A stretch of DNA of 64,000 bases from Tachypleus tridentatus. Taxonomy: Eukaryota > Arthropoda > Merostomata > Xiphosura > Limulidae. The notes beneath the pieces are model-generated. The model made no database searches, was not told the origin of the DNA, and saw only the letters and a list, made by a program, of their open reading frames with translations. The position numbers were made by a program, and so were the translations under genes. The DNA lies in NCBI RefSeq assembly GCF_004210375.1, contig NW_027467782.1:26453276-26517275 (forward strand), written 5' to 3'. This document shows, one piece after another, positions 34,480 to 48,420 of the stretch (the first letter of the stretch is position 1; every line of letters begins with the position of its first letter).

Positions 34480-37400
34480 TACATAATGATGTTATTATGT
34501 AATAAAAGCCCTCCACTAATATGAGCATGACATAACCTTCCTGTGCACTGAGATTTTCCACTGAGATTCTTCATTAATCTTCCTTAGCACTGTGTGTATT
34601 TGATGTATTTTGTTGTATTCATAACTTACAGAGGTTTGCAATCTAATAAAGGAACTTTGTTTTCTTTAGTTTATCAAACTATGAACTTTCAAGTTCATGC
34701 AACTTTGGCATCTGCTGAGATGAGGAATAACCTTGCAATAGTCAATTTCTTAATTTGGCTACTGAAAACATGTTAAACATAAATGGCATGATAGCCATTG
34801 TGCATAGGGTAGTAGGTTTTATTATGCAGCCAAGAATTATTTCCCCTCATTCTGAGAAGGAATATGATGAGAAAGACAACTTTTACTGTTTGTCTCCCCT
34901 TCTGGTTATGCTTTCTCTTGTCGTTGAGGAGAATTTTCAGACATCCTCATGCTATTTGGACTGTATCACTCTATCTCTCATTCCATTTTTACTATATTTC
35001 CCATTCTCTACGTCACAACTCCCAACTTAAATAATTTTGATTCTTTTCCCATCTTCTGATAATGATGTTAATATTGCTTCCTTTATAGATCTACCCCATG
35101 CCAGTGATCTTATTTCTTGTCCTTCTTGCTTTCTAATTCCTTTATCATGGCCTACAGTTAACTGAACTTCCTCTTTCTAGAGTCATAGACCTTGAAATCT
35201 CTTTTGCCTGTTTGGGAGCAAGCCCACTGAGGTCGATTTCACTCTCCAGTGCTTAGTTCTCTTGTCTTTGCTTAATACTACTTTCTGTGTTTTATTACCT
35301 TTCCTCTCTTCACTTCATGTAAGAGACAATTCATCGAGCCCTACTTGAATTTTCAGGCAATTCCTGTTCCCTTCTCCTTTCTGCCATAGTCTGTACTACT
35401 ACTCTTTCCCTGTTTACTTGGATCATTATACTCCTCCCACTTCCTATATTTTTACCCCTTTTCCTATTTTATCCTTTTGCTCAATACTCTTCAGCCCAGT
35501 GTCAGACGTTCTGGATTCATCAATGACAATGGAGCAGATTCAGTTGTCATGGGGGGCTGGTCTTTGTGATATGCACATCTTTGTTAACAACTATCTGCAG
35601 TTAGATAGGTCATACTTGTTAGTTTTCATGGACTGTCCCTTCAATTCTTCTCTCAGTTAATGGCTGGTTAACTTCACTTCTCTCTCAAATTACATCTATC
35701 TTCAATATCTGGAAGTCACTGTGCCAGATCTATTGCACAAACAAGTCATAGAGAGGGTCTTACTTTCACCTGTTTGTGGTCCCCAATAAAACTGGGGACT
35801 GGAGGCTGGTAATCTACCTTTCCACTTTCATCTGCTAGGTGGTCATCCCTCATTTTTGCATGGAAAATTTCTTTACTCTTTGTTGGTTCTTTTTCCTTGG
35901 ACTTTGGATGAGCAAGAGTGGCATCTCAGATATGTTTCTTCATATTCCCAATGCTGAGTCTTAAAGATATTTCAAATTTGTTTCTTGAAATCATTCTTTC
36001 CAGTTCAGCGATCCTTTTTTCTTTTTAGCATTGCATTGACCTCCTATGTCTTTAACAGAACAGTCAAGGTTTTTGTGTACCATCTGAAAGAACTTGCTCT
36101 ATGATTTTCATTATTGCATGAATGATTGGCTTCTTCTGTCCCATTAACAGGAGAAGTCTTACCTTCATATTTTCCTTCTGTAGGAAACTGTCTTTGAAGG
36201 ATGGCTTGCCAAGACTTCTAAATTCTTTCTTATCCCATCAAATACCTTGTTTTTCTGGGAGTATTTTTTTTCAACTTCTTTCTCAGCTGGGCTGAATCTT
36301 ACCCTGTCTATCTGCAAATGATGGAACATTCTCTCACTGGGATGTGAGTCTGTCCTACTCGTGTTGCCTGAGAGACTCTATTGTCTTTAGTAACTATAGC
36401 TTTCCTGAAACTGTTTATTCTACTGGGCCATGCTCATATCAACCATCTCTGAATGCCCTTGTGCAACCAGTGTAATGAATCACAGGAACCTTTGGACCTA
36501 CTGTTTCTCTTCTCACAGACATTTTTGAGTGGCTGTCTACCACTTCGATACCACTATAAATGTGCACCTACTTCCACCCAAATTTTTCTTATGCCTTTTC
36601 ACCAATATATTCTTACTAGGAAGAGAGGCATCTCTGAATGACAACCTTATGTTGAACACTCTGATCAAGGATGTATCTTGACTTCAGCTTAATGTACTCA
36701 AACTTTTGGCAGTACTTTGGGCAAGTTCCCATTTTCTATCCCTCCTGTTGGATTCTTTAGTTATGGTTCACTCTTTAAACTTCACAGTCGTATCTTATAT
36801 CAAGTGTCAGAAAAGTATCAGATCCAGGACTCTTTGTTTTCAAACCCTATACCTTCTTTTTCTTGTGTCACTTCTCAATACATTTGCCTTATTGTCTGTC
36901 ATGTACTATATGTTGTAAACCTCAATGCAGACCATATATCTTGACCAGACTTTGTTCTGTCCCATGGAATAGTTTATTGACTTTGGGTTTTCAGATGAGC
37001 GAGCTCTCTCCTGGGGAATCTATGGATCTGTGCTTTTACCACACCTCCATGATTTTTATTATGGGCCCTTGTGGCACCTCTTTGACTGACTCATCACTGG
37101 TTTTCTTTTTTGCCTTCTGTCTTGCTATTTCCCTCTTTTCCTTCCTCTCACACCTTCTTTCTTGCTGCAACATGTTGCTATTTGATTTCATACTTGGGAT
37201 TTATCCAATCCATTACCTGTCAAACCAGACATTCTTATTTGGTGATCTTTTTCCTGTCTTATTCTTGTTGCTCATCTACCCTGTCTATCTACCAGTGTAA
37301 TAGTGTTTTCATTCTGACATATTCATCACCATCTTCATCCTGACTGTCTCATTGTTGGCTATCTCTCTTTTTTACAATATTTTTCAACAAAGGGTTGGCT

Positions 37401-38620
37401 CTCTCTACCATTGTTGGTTATTAGGCTGCCTTGTCTACCACCCATTATCTTTCCTGATTTTGCAAGGTATTGTCTTCCCCAGTTCTATCCATATTTTTTC
37501 TCTCCTTCCATAGATATCCCTGCCCTGTTCCCTTGCCCAGTTTGGACCTTAATAATCTTGCATACTCTTACCCAGTTTCTCTGAGCCAATGGTCACCTGC
37601 TCCTTATATTAAATTTCCCTATAGTTCTATTTCCTCTTACTCCTTCCCTTAGGTCACCATCTCTATGACTTCTATGCTTTGAACTCTTTCCATACCCTTT
37701 TCTATCCTCCATATCTTTTACTTTATCGTGTCTGGTCTCTTTCCTTTCTAAGACTTCAGCATTTGGGAAGGTGATTCCTTCCATGCTCAATCTGACTTGT
37801 GTCTTCTGTCACATTCTGTTTATGCTGTATCTTGCTACCTAGCCTACATCTCATAATTTCTTGGCTCCCTTCTTCACTTCTTTTCTTCCCTGGGATTTTC
37901 TTCTTTGAGGGACTTATCACTATCTAAACTTACAGGCTTAGTTTGTCAACTGCTGTTGTTGGTCTACTTTTCATTGGATGTCAATACCTGCAGGCTGTTT
38001 CATATTTCTTCTCATCAAATCTCCCACCTCACCCATTCTTTTGCCTCTTGTTTTGATGGCTACTTGATGACATTTTACAGACTGGCATGTGGACTACATC
38101 TCCCACTTTCATCACACACTATCTTCATCACCTGGCTGTCTCATCTCCTGTGAGTTACTGCCTATTCCAGTCTGCTATCTTCCAATCTACTTACCATCCT
38201 TAGTCAGATGAATACATTTTCTCTATTTTACAGGATTCTGTAAAGTGGCTCGTGGTGCCACTCAGAGTACTTTTATTTCTCAAAATTTTGCACAAGTAGT
38301 ATCCCACAAGTATATCCATGTGAAGCTCCTGCTATTGGGTGTCACACTCCATGAGTTTCTTTGGGTGCTCTCTGAATGGAGCTGAAATAGGTAAATCTTG
38401 CACCAGTCCCTTCACTATATTAATGTGGGATTTTAGTTTTGTGTGATTAAATGTATATCATCTTGAAAGTTAACGTTTTCCCTACCTTAAAATACCCACT
38501 TCTGCACAAATTTCCCACTCTTCCTCCACACTTCCAGTACAATTTTGTATTTTTTGCATTCACAAGTTATGATGTCTTCATATTGGTGGAGGGCTTTTGC
38601 TACATAATAACATTATTTAT
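34480..38620 (+). mobile_element. DIRS-like retroelement fossil, most complete copy
   Basis: The ends at about 34480-34525 and 38578-38620 are inverted copies around AAAAGCCCTCCAC-AATATGA. In order inside: an N-terminal part; RT pieces from about 35690 (TVPDLLHKQVIERV, NKTGDWRLVIYLST, VVIPHF.MEN); RNase H pieces at about 36690-36860 (LFKLHSRILYQVS, KCQKSIRSRTLCFQTL); and an eroded tyrosine recombinase end near 37900-38290. RT, RNase H and recombinase in that order with inverted ends is the DIRS plan. It is broken with many breaks and old. It sits between dynein linker exons. Confidence 0.75.
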
Positions 38621-39487
38621 GCAGTGCTAATCACAAAGTGACTAAGTCTATTGCTCCTATCAGAATTTATTTAGTATACAATAATGTAAGGATGAAGGAA
38701 GCTATTCTTTTCATGAATCTAAAACCCCTCCTCAAATTAATCAAAAATCTAAAAGAACTTCTCAACTATAGGGCTTTGTCCGAATATTTTCTTGGACAAA
38801 AATCTAAAAATAATACTATTTTATTTTGTATTGAGAAGACTGAGGTTATAGTGTTATTTTTGGTTAATCTTATTTTATTGTGAAAAACAATATTATTGCA
38901 TTATCACTTTGCTTTATATTCTAATATAATAATGTACTGTAATTAAAAAAAACTAATGTTTTTTTTTACCAAAAATTTGATACTACATTTCTAGAAAGAT
39001 TGGTACAAAAAGTAATTTTGTTTGTTCTTAAAGTGCAAAATTTGTAAATTTGACTTTCTATATGTCCAATGTGAAGCAGGAAATGGTTTCAACCAATGAT
39101 AATTTGACTTTTTAACCATAGTGGTTAAAAAGTCCAGATGAAAATGTATTTGTTATTGCAATAATGGCAACAATTTGACTTTGTAATAATTAATATAATT
39201 AATTTTTTTCATCATTCAAATCATAAACTGATATTTATATTCTATTATAATCTTCTCTGAATTATATTCAAAGTTGTATAATTGCTGTAGTTGTGTTATC
39301 AGCTTAAAAACACGTTATATGTATTATCATAAAAGGATAAGCTACAATAGATTTGTCACATTTGTTGCAACTGATGTCCAAGGAACTCATTAAAAATATA
39401 TTGGAATTGATTGAACATAATATTTTACAACATACATTTTGCATCAATTAGTGCTTTATTTTGTATTTTCATATTTTTATCTCATAG
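38621..39487. other. Dynein intron
   Basis: AT-rich. One 81-residue frame from 38638 has no recognised relative. The stretch ends in the acceptor CTCATAG. Confidence 0.5.
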
Positions 39488-39563
39488 GGCTTAAATGACT
39501 ACCAAGGTTTTTCTTTTTATCTAATGATAAAAACTTTTAGAAATCTTGTCAGAAACAAAAGAG
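39488..39563 (+). pseudogene. Dynein linker exon, deleted and frameshifted
   Basis: The acceptor is ATCTCATAG and the donor AAAGAG|GTGAGT. It begins in phase with the exon at 33598 as GLNDY, then lacks about nine residues (family LEKKRLFFP), resumes as RFFFLSND, and after a two-base excess in an A run continues LLEILSETKE. The family text [22 protein letters not shown] and ELLEILSETKD makes the match certain despite its small size. Confidence 0.88.
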
Positions 39564-40719
39564 GTGAGTTTGCAAGGAAATTGTTCTATTCCCAGTTTAT
39601 AAATAGTATAAACCATATTTTAATTTATATTTTGATGGTTTATGTTATAGATTAGCTACATTTTTCACTGTGTTAGCAATATTCACATTTTAAAAAATTA
39701 CTTATTTTGTTTGCAACCCTTTGATTTTGTGGGGACTTGTTTTAGAATACATTGACAAATACGTTTAGATTTGATGCATATATATTAAAATAAATGTGTA
39801 ATATCTACTTAAAATAGACTGACTGGTTACTTTATTAAAATCTCCTTTGTTTATTTGTAGAACTCACTATTTATTTACTTATGCAAAACACATTATCAGT
39901 AAATGTACTTACTAAAGTGGATGTATAATCCTTGTAAATGCAGAGGTATTGGCTATATCGTGGTTAAACTGCAAGGTAATGGGTAAGAGTAATGATTTCT
40001 TTTACTTTTAAAGGAGCATAATTGTAAGTACTTGTTTCGCTGAAGCATCATTATTAACTACTTTTTTAACCAAATGTTCAACTACATTTGTTTTCAGAAT
40101 CTGTGAAAAGTGGCAGTTTGAAGGGGATATACGCATGTCACTAGAAGCAATTATATTCACTAACAGCAAGCATTTTTTCGGGGATAAGACAGTTGGACAA
40201 CTTTTAAAGCTTAATTGTCGTCATATATATAACAATTTATTCCATCAACATTAATCAAAATTTAAAATATTCAGCTACACTGTGCAAAGAAAACAATAAA
40301 AACTGTCAAATGGCAGCTAAAAAAGCAGTCTGAAAATTATTTATCTCAGATTGCAAACAGTAAACATAGCTTCAGTGCTTAGCTTAAAGCTATTTGTATC
40401 TGTTATTGTGTATATTTTAGGCAGTAAATCAATGAAAGAATTTGATGTGATATGATAAACCACATTCCTAATTTTTGATGATACAACGTACTGGTGGAGA
40501 AAGACATTAATCAGTTAGCCCTGCTTTTGTTGTTTCCAAAAATATAAGATTTTCCTTAGTTGTTTGCTTGTTGTTATTTTTTTTTAATGCAGTGTTTCAA
40601 CAGACTTAGGAAGGTTGTATTTATAACTGTGTTCTAAATACAGTGAGGTACCAACTATAAATTTTATTTGTATAAAGTAATTCATTCAGATTTTTACCAC
40701 ATTTTTTTTTAGTTTAAAG
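39564..40719. other. Dynein intron; exon-like piece at 40098 unproven
   Basis: A TTGTTTTCAG acceptor at about 40089-40098 precedes a frame with KWQFEGDIRMSLEAI. It is vaguely like the next expected linker block but too weak to call. Otherwise featureless. Confidence 0.4.
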
Positions 40720-42080
40720 CACAAGCTTTCAGCTTAATTACCTAAGCCTTTTACATGCTCAAAACATTTAGTAAACAGCGGGATCTAACAAAACAATTCA
40801 AATCACAAGTTACGAAGCAAAAATGAAAAAAAAAACAACAGTAAACCTAAATAATTTTAAAATGAAACTTGTATAAAAGATATATTCATAATTAAAAGCA
40901 ATAAAATTTAAAATCTCTCATGATAAATAATTACTAAAAAAGGACTTGCCCTAAAAGACTCTACACGTTTCACTGTTTGTATGACATTATCTTCAGGAGT
41001 AACAGTAGAGGTAATGTTGGGAATGGTTATAAAGAATAATGATGACCTGCAACTGTTTATCAGATAGCATCCTGTATCTGTTAAAAATAGTATCATTGAA
41101 ACCTCACCATGTAGAGTGCATAGAATATGCAGCAAACTACTATGTAGAAACTGAACCTCTACAATTTGAATTGACTTTTAGTAATAATAAATATCTCGAA
41201 AAATTGATAAAAAAAGAATGTCAAAAACTTTTTAATGAGGAAAGTACCATTAAACAGAAAAATAAACTATGGATGGTGATATCCTACTTTTAAGAACTTG
41301 GAGAAAATTGAAAAGAATAATGAATACCTTTAACATTCAAATTATGTTCAGGTGCCCGATTAACTTGTGCAATATTTTAATCAAGGTTAAGTCTAAATAT
41401 CAGACTTCCATGTAAAAACACTTTGTTTGCAACATATCATGTGAGCATAAAAAGAATACATTAGAAAGACTAAATGTCTTGTTAATATTGGGATGAAACA
41501 TCATCAAAGAGACTTTGCACATGCTTCTGTAGGTACTTCAGGCATTGCATTATACACTTGAGAGGAAAACCACAATGTTGATCCCAAGAATATAAAACTC
41601 ATTGCCAAGGACTGTAATACCAGAATGAAAATCAATAGGGAAGCTGTTAGAATTGCACCTCATGACTGTGGTCCTGCTATAGGCATTAACCATAATCTTG
41701 TAATCCCCCTTCATACTTACTGATTACTTATTGTTTAAAGAAATCAAACCATGTATTTCTCTGTTGCTTTTATAAAAAGTACCCTAAATTTTTATTAATT
41801 TCTTTTTGTTGATTTTACTTTTTGATGTGGTTTTTATCTTTCTAGCATTATGTTAACAAATTACAATAATAATATGACTTGCTCCGTTTCTTGACTTTGT
41901 AACATTATTTTATTTTACCTTATTAGCCTTTAGGCTTATTATTTTACAGAAACTTAGGGCACATTTTATTTTAGTTGTTGCTAGGCAACTTCTAATTTGA
42001 GTTGTTCTGTAAGATTCTTTTGTTTACTTAACATCTTGCACTTGTAGAAGGCTTAGGTAATTGAGCCCAAAGATGGTACA
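40720..42080 (+). mobile_element. Penelope-like fragment with inverted flanks
   Basis: About 41040-41740 reads the RT-endonuclease end of a Penelope-like element: a VKSK..TFHVKTLC-type linker, MKHHQRDFAHAS, NHNVDPKNIKLIAKDCNTR, and KINREAVRIAPHDCG. This is the GIY-YIG C-terminal half. Near-identical inverted stretches flank it: AATTACCTAAGCCTT at about 40739 and its complement at about 42055. On the minus strand 40960-41010 has CTGAAGA and GTGAAACGT, a terminal motif of this class. It is broken and lies in a dynein intron. Confidence 0.6.
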
Positions 42081-44219
42081 TCGAGAAAGAAAAAAACTTT
42101 TGATGATAGTCCAAATAAATTGATTAATACAAATATGATTACTCGTTTAAAAGCCTGAGAAGTTATTTAATACTTATTGTTCATCAATTATTGTCTTACT
42201 TCCTGTTTCTCCATGTTCTTAAGGTTTTTCAAGCAACAACAATTTCTGTTAGAAGGTTTTCCTCCAGGGATAATGATAACATTATTGCACTAGAATTACA
42301 ATTTGTTTCTTTAATTACCTTTAGTAAATAACACTTATGAAAGCAAAGACTTCATTTTACTTTATGTCACCTAAGTGAATTTGGTTGACATAATTATTTT
42401 GAATTTTGAGTTATCATGTAATATAAAAGAAGAAAGAAGAAATTCAAACTTTTTATTGTGATATTTACAGAGACTTCCAGAACTTATGACTTGATCATTA
42501 CATATGTTTGTTATTAAAGGTAACGCTATTGCTATTGTAAAGTTCTATGACCTATTGTAAAGATATTTAAAATTCCATTTTTATGAACAATTCTAGCCAT
42601 TCCTACATAGGCCATACTACTGCCTGCCTGATAAATGTAAACATTTTTCTACACAAGTGCAAAGGTGTAACAAACAGCAAACTCTATGTATAATCTTTTA
42701 AGGCCCAGTCTCAGATTATAAAAAGAATAAACTTTACAGATTATCTGGACATAACTCATATGGAGAGCAGTGAGGATGAAAAGAGTTGACATAAACAATA
42801 CCTACCTCTCGTGCTTGAGGACAGGTAGAGAAATGGCTTTTACAGTTAGAAGGGATTATGAAAGATAGCATTCACAAAGTAAGTTCCTTTAGGTTCTGTA
42901 CTTACATACAATAACATGTACATGTGTTAGAACAAGAAAATATTTTCTTATTCTTACTATTTTATAGGACTAATTCTTTTATGCCATAACAAAATATGAA
43001 TTTCAATGCCATGGCAATGCTTCACTGGTCTCTGTTGAAAATTGAATAAGCCTTGTTGAGAATACTTATCATTCTTTAGAATTTCAATATACTTGTACCA
43101 AGGGCATGTAATAATGTTTCTGCTTGAATGAACATACTGATCAAATTTGGGATATGCTAAAATAAGTCAACTGAATAGCACTCCACAACTAAACCTTGAT
43201 AAACTGTTTAATACTATATATTAAATTTTGTTGTCATGCCATGGCCCAACAAGTATAAATAATTGTCAGTAGAGTAGAGATTTTAATAAAAGCTTTACAT
43301 AATGCTGGTTGGATTACCCCTGATAATTGGCTGCAGGCTTCAAATGTTCCCAAATACTGTCAAGTACTCCCCAGATCATGAAACTGAGATAAATAAATTT
43401 GAAAATAGAAAAGGAAGAGGCAGAATACCTTAACACAATGACACTTGTGTGTTTTGTTTATGCAGCATTTGCAACAGAAAAAAGACTGCTATTGACCTCA
43501 TGCATGAGATAAAGACCATGTGCTAAATGATAGAAAAGTGTACATTCAATTCTATAGCTGTTAAAAAAAAAATTAACTTTGATCTCCAAGTATTTTCAAG
43601 AGACGGAGATTTGCTAAAAAGTACAAAAACTGAATTATTGATGATCGGAAAATGGTGTTATGGACAGGTAAGTACATGTTTGAAATATTTAGTTCAAAGC
43701 ATTGATTGTATAACTGAAGGAAGAAAAGTGAAAGTTACATGGGTGTCAAAACCTGATTTTACCAGCATAAGTCCAGAGACATACCATTATATCACTGGGG
43801 GCTAACATTTCTTATGTAAATGTATGCTGAAATTTGATATTAATGCTAATCATAGAACAGTTGAGATACTTAATTTTATTATTGCTAACAGGTAAAAAAT
43901 CACTCGAAATATTCACCTCGACAGGAAAGGAATGCTTCAGGTATGTGATCTTAGTACTGTCAACAGGTAAAGAACACTTCAGATACTCAGTTGTAGGCTG
44001 GTGTTACATAGAACATTTGTTATTATAAAAAACAATGTATTCAAATTAACAACTAAAATAAAAGGAAATACTGGAGCCAGTTATAAAAAGTTCATAAGGC
44101 ATACTTCTGATACAATCTTACTTCTTCTTACATAATAGCTTTCCTCTATTTGTGCTGCTTTATATATACAAATATTTTCACTCACCACTAGTATTAAGGG
44201 TCCAAATTCACTTGTTTCC
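42081..44219. other. Dynein intron; one unrecognised ORF
   Basis: The 92-residue frame at 43527-43805 contains FSRDGDLLKSTKTELL and GKWCYGQ before a good donor-like GTAAGT at 43670. It matches nothing I know and lacks a clear acceptor. The linker and pre-AAA1 exons expected here were not found. Confidence 0.4.
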
Positions 44220-44480
44220 CAAGGGTATTACTGTGTTGTAGCATGCAAATGAGCACGTGACAACTCTCCACCAATAGGAGTGTGACACACCCTTCTAGTG
44301 TAGCTGACTTTCTCTTTACTGAAATTTACATGATTCAGCACTCACTTATGCACATGTATAAAGTTTTTGCTTCTTCCTGTGATTCATACTTCACTTTTTA
44401 TCATAACATTTTCTGTTAACTTTACTTAGTTTGTGGAGGGCTTTTGATAATTTTTCCTTTCCTTATTATGAGTTTGCAAG
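44220..44480. mobile_element. Lone DIRS-like terminal fragment
   Basis: GTTGTAGCATGCAAATG, CCTTCTAGTGTAGCTGACTTTC, and TTTACTGAAATTTACATGATTCAG line up in order with the terminus of the DIRS-like fossil at 10930-11040. TCCACCAATAGGAGTGTGAC resembles the 34480-38620 ends. No internal part follows. Confidence 0.45.
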
Positions 44481-45780
44481 TTCATGTGATTGTTACTTCA
44501 CCTAGTATAGATTCAAAGGATTTTATTCCTATTAAATGCTATGTTGGCATTAAAACTAAAGGTTCTTTCTCTAAAGTGCTGCTGTTATAAATATTTTATT
44601 TAGTGTCAGCAATTGTCCAGAGGGGATGTTTTAGCATGAATAACTGGATTATCTCTGACTTTTTTACTTAAAAAATTATTCTCATCTACTCACTTCTGAG
44701 ATATTAATTTTGAGGAAATATTTTTTTGTCTAGTGTATGATATGTCATTTTCAAATTGTTGCCACGGAAGTTTCCATTTCAGCTGTATTGTGAGATAGGA
44801 GTATACTAATTAAACAACTTTAGAAGCCTCTTCAATGTGGTATTGTTATACAGTTAGCTTTGTTGATAGAATTTCAGTTAGAAAAATAACAATTTTGTAT
44901 AAACCATTACTGATGTTCCTGTGATGCCCGTCTTTCATTATGTATTTGACTCAAAAGGTAGTACAGTATTGAAATCAAATCAATCCTGTGCTGAGACAGC
45001 TCTTGGAAACCAGCAATGAACTCCAGTTTTACTAGCACAAGCAAATAAAAGTAGTGATACATTCCACCTGAAAAGGATGCCAGTTTGGCACAGTTTAACC
45101 TTTTAGCTAATAATTTGTACCCATTGTGCAGCTTGATATGCTTGATAGACTGAAACAATCAAAATAATGTGTCTTTCTCAAGGACTTGACAACCATGAGA
45201 TGAAAGCAAAATGTCACTGAGCCTACAGCTCCTTTGTATTGAATCTTTTGAATCTACCACACATTGAATCATATCGTATTATCTACAACTATATATGAGT
45301 GAGGTTAATAAGGTTTAATAAAAGAAATAATGTGTTGCCATAAGTTAGCAACCATTATATCAGTTTTCAGTCATGTTTTCTAACTGTCTTATGTAAAGTA
45401 ACCTTCATCCCTCTTATTCTTGAAGGACAAATTTGAAAATGGTTTTCTCAGTTTAAAATGTTTAGTTATAGAGTAAAATGTAGAGGTGTATATGCATATA
45501 CGAACATGACACGCAGAAGTTAGGTAAAGCACATTTCTTGATAGCTCATTTATTAAGTGGTTTAAATACTACTTTATTTCTTTAATATTACCATCTGTAA
45601 AAAATGATATCGGAACATATTCTAAGTCAAACTGTGAAAAAAATGTATATATATAGACATGCACACTAACATGTATATTATAAATGACAGTTTAATTTGG
45701 TCTTAAAATAACTTAAAATAAGGAAAACATTCTGTTACTTTGAGAAGTAAGACAGCAATTATGCCACCTTTTAATTTTAG
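44481..45780. other. Dynein intron, nothing recognised
   Basis: AT-rich, ending in the TTTTAATTTTAG acceptor of the AAA1 exon. Confidence 0.5.
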
Positions 45781-46532
<752 letters not shown>

Positions 46533-46668
46533 GGTCTTGCTTCCTGTGGTGCCTGGTCCTGTTTTGATTTAGAAGTTCTATCTGTAGTAGCTCAGCAGAT
46601 CTTAACTATCCAACGAGGAACAGAAATTAAATTAAATCCAGCATGTTCGGTATTTATCACCATGAATG
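46533..46668 (+). pseudogene. Dynein AAA1 exon lacking Walker B, cut by insertion
   Basis: After the TTCTAAG acceptor it reads [12 protein letters not shown], then directly [17 protein letters not shown], then [16 protein letters not shown]. Family members have CFDEFNRIDLEV, so the EFNRI residues of the Walker B region are gone. The INSG...LVFEG loop before TE(I/L)KLNP is gone too. Both deletions keep the frame. The exon stops right after ITMN, where the family has PGYAGR and where the repeat starting TGTATG begins. Confidence 0.93.
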
Positions 46669-48420
46669 AATGTATGATTAACAACTCATGTTCTCGTTTA
46701 ATAACTTTCTTTATCCATATTACAGTTTTACTTAACTGCTGTTTAAGAATGTCTAAACAGATTTGAAACCAATAAAAATATTTAATATACTTTACAATCA
46801 TGTTTCCAAGTCATTGGTATGTGCTTCGTATAGTATGTTCCATTCTTTTTTTCAGTTTAGTTTTACTAACTTTTTTATTATATGTCTGTAATATATTTAA
46901 TTTATAATGTATATAAGATATGTTGTATGAAATTGTTAACTTAAATAGTATTCCGCAAACTATATTTGCCGTATATAAGCCGGTCTGAAAAGTAACACAC
47001 ATTCAGCAATAGACATTACATACATATAGTGTGGTTGTAATACTATTATGATAAACACTTCCACTTGTTGAGAATCTCTGTGGAACTATACAGAAAATGT
47101 AACGGTTAACAATGTAATAGGTCTAACACTAATGTCTCATGTTAAGTGTAAATTTATGTTCTAAGGTTTGTCGGGTTTCATTTTATTCACTTTTTATGAT
47201 TACACTTCATTATTAGCTTGATATCTTGTGTAGAAATAACCTAGATCTTATGGCATATTGTCGACATTAGGGCTGTTAATAAGTAAAAAAATCCTATCCT
47301 GAATTAGCTGTACTAATCCCGAGATTTATTATCTAATTCTGATCACCATTGGTTTATTAGATCAGAAGTTAATGAATATAATAAACTGTTTGTTTTTTAA
47401 ACAGTTTTGATGAATCAGTTTAGTTTCAAAAACAAATATTCTGTAATTCATATAAAATCACATCTAATAATGATTTCTGACTATAGATGGTGGTAAAGAT
47501 TTAATAGCGAACTTTTATTTATCAGACGGTCACTGCTTTCATTTGTTGAAATGAAAATAGGTCGTTAGATGTCACAGTATCTCGTAAAAAATTGTATCAT
47601 GAAAGAAAGCTTCTTCAGTCGCCAGTCACACATCATATCCCATAAACGTATTTTGAGGATTGGCTAACTAAGTTTTAAAACTGATCTGTTAATGTCACGT
47701 AAGTGTGTGTGTCCCATTAACATCACTGCATATGGGGTTTTGAATATTGTTCCTAATATGTTTTCCAATGGCACATAGATCTCATAATTTAAATTACATA
47801 CAAGTTATTTGAATTTTAAAAACAAATTTTCTATAATTCACACACGTAGATATCGAAATTGATATTCTTTTTTTATTCTATCATGTAGAAATTGTTTACA
47901 AATTTTGTAGAAAACAAACTCTTAGTTAGATTTATTTATTATTTCCCTCATCATAATGATATTTTTTATTATTATGTTCCTGAAGAAAAATATAAACAAA
48001 TTGAAAAAAAGAGAAGAACATTGATAACAAGTGAATATATATCATCACTCATCTAGATTTTTCGGGGAAAAACTCGACTTTTATTTTCAAAACACATGTT
48101 GGAGTTGGACTTTTGTGTGTGAACTTGGTATCAGGCTAACTGTTTGTAGCCCTTGTTTCTTTATCCAATGCTCATTACAAGCTTTTCCAGCCTGTTCACA
48201 CGAAAACTCTGTATAACTTGAATGTCAACTGTACGAGAATTTCGAAAGTACCGAAACACCAGTGGTATCAGATACATATGTTATAAGGGTGCAGAACATC
48301 TTTCACACTTCTTTTGGAATAATTACACTCATACTGTTCACAGATTGTAGCTACAAGCATTGGTATTAATTAATATAGCAATATTGTTGTAATAACTAAT
48401 GAATGTTTCATAAAAGAAAA
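46669..48420 (+). repeat. Long repeat, copy 1 (possible LTR region)
   Basis: Landmarks such as TTAACAACTCATGTTCTC, TTCCGCAAACTATATTTGCC, AGTGTGGTTGTAATA, ATTGTCGACATTA and TCTGATC-CCATTGGTT recur in the same order and spacing at 58061-60120. By eye the copies agree at roughly four bases in five with many small indels. The end of the unit is uncertain; similarity continues slightly past 48420 to about 48490. Confidence 0.8.

Noticed and set aside
36863-37300. 145-residue hydrophobic frame resembling a membrane protein
   Set aside because: It lies inside the DIRS-like fossil in the wrong frame; hydrophobicity comes from T- and C-rich sequence.
40098-40180. Possible further dynein linker exon (KWQFEGDIRMSLEAI)
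   Set aside because: Similarity to the expected linker block is too weak and no donor was seen.
43527-43805. 92-residue frame with a donor-like GTAAGT
   Set aside because: No recognisable family, no acceptor and an AT-rich codon pattern; kept only as a note in the intron entry.
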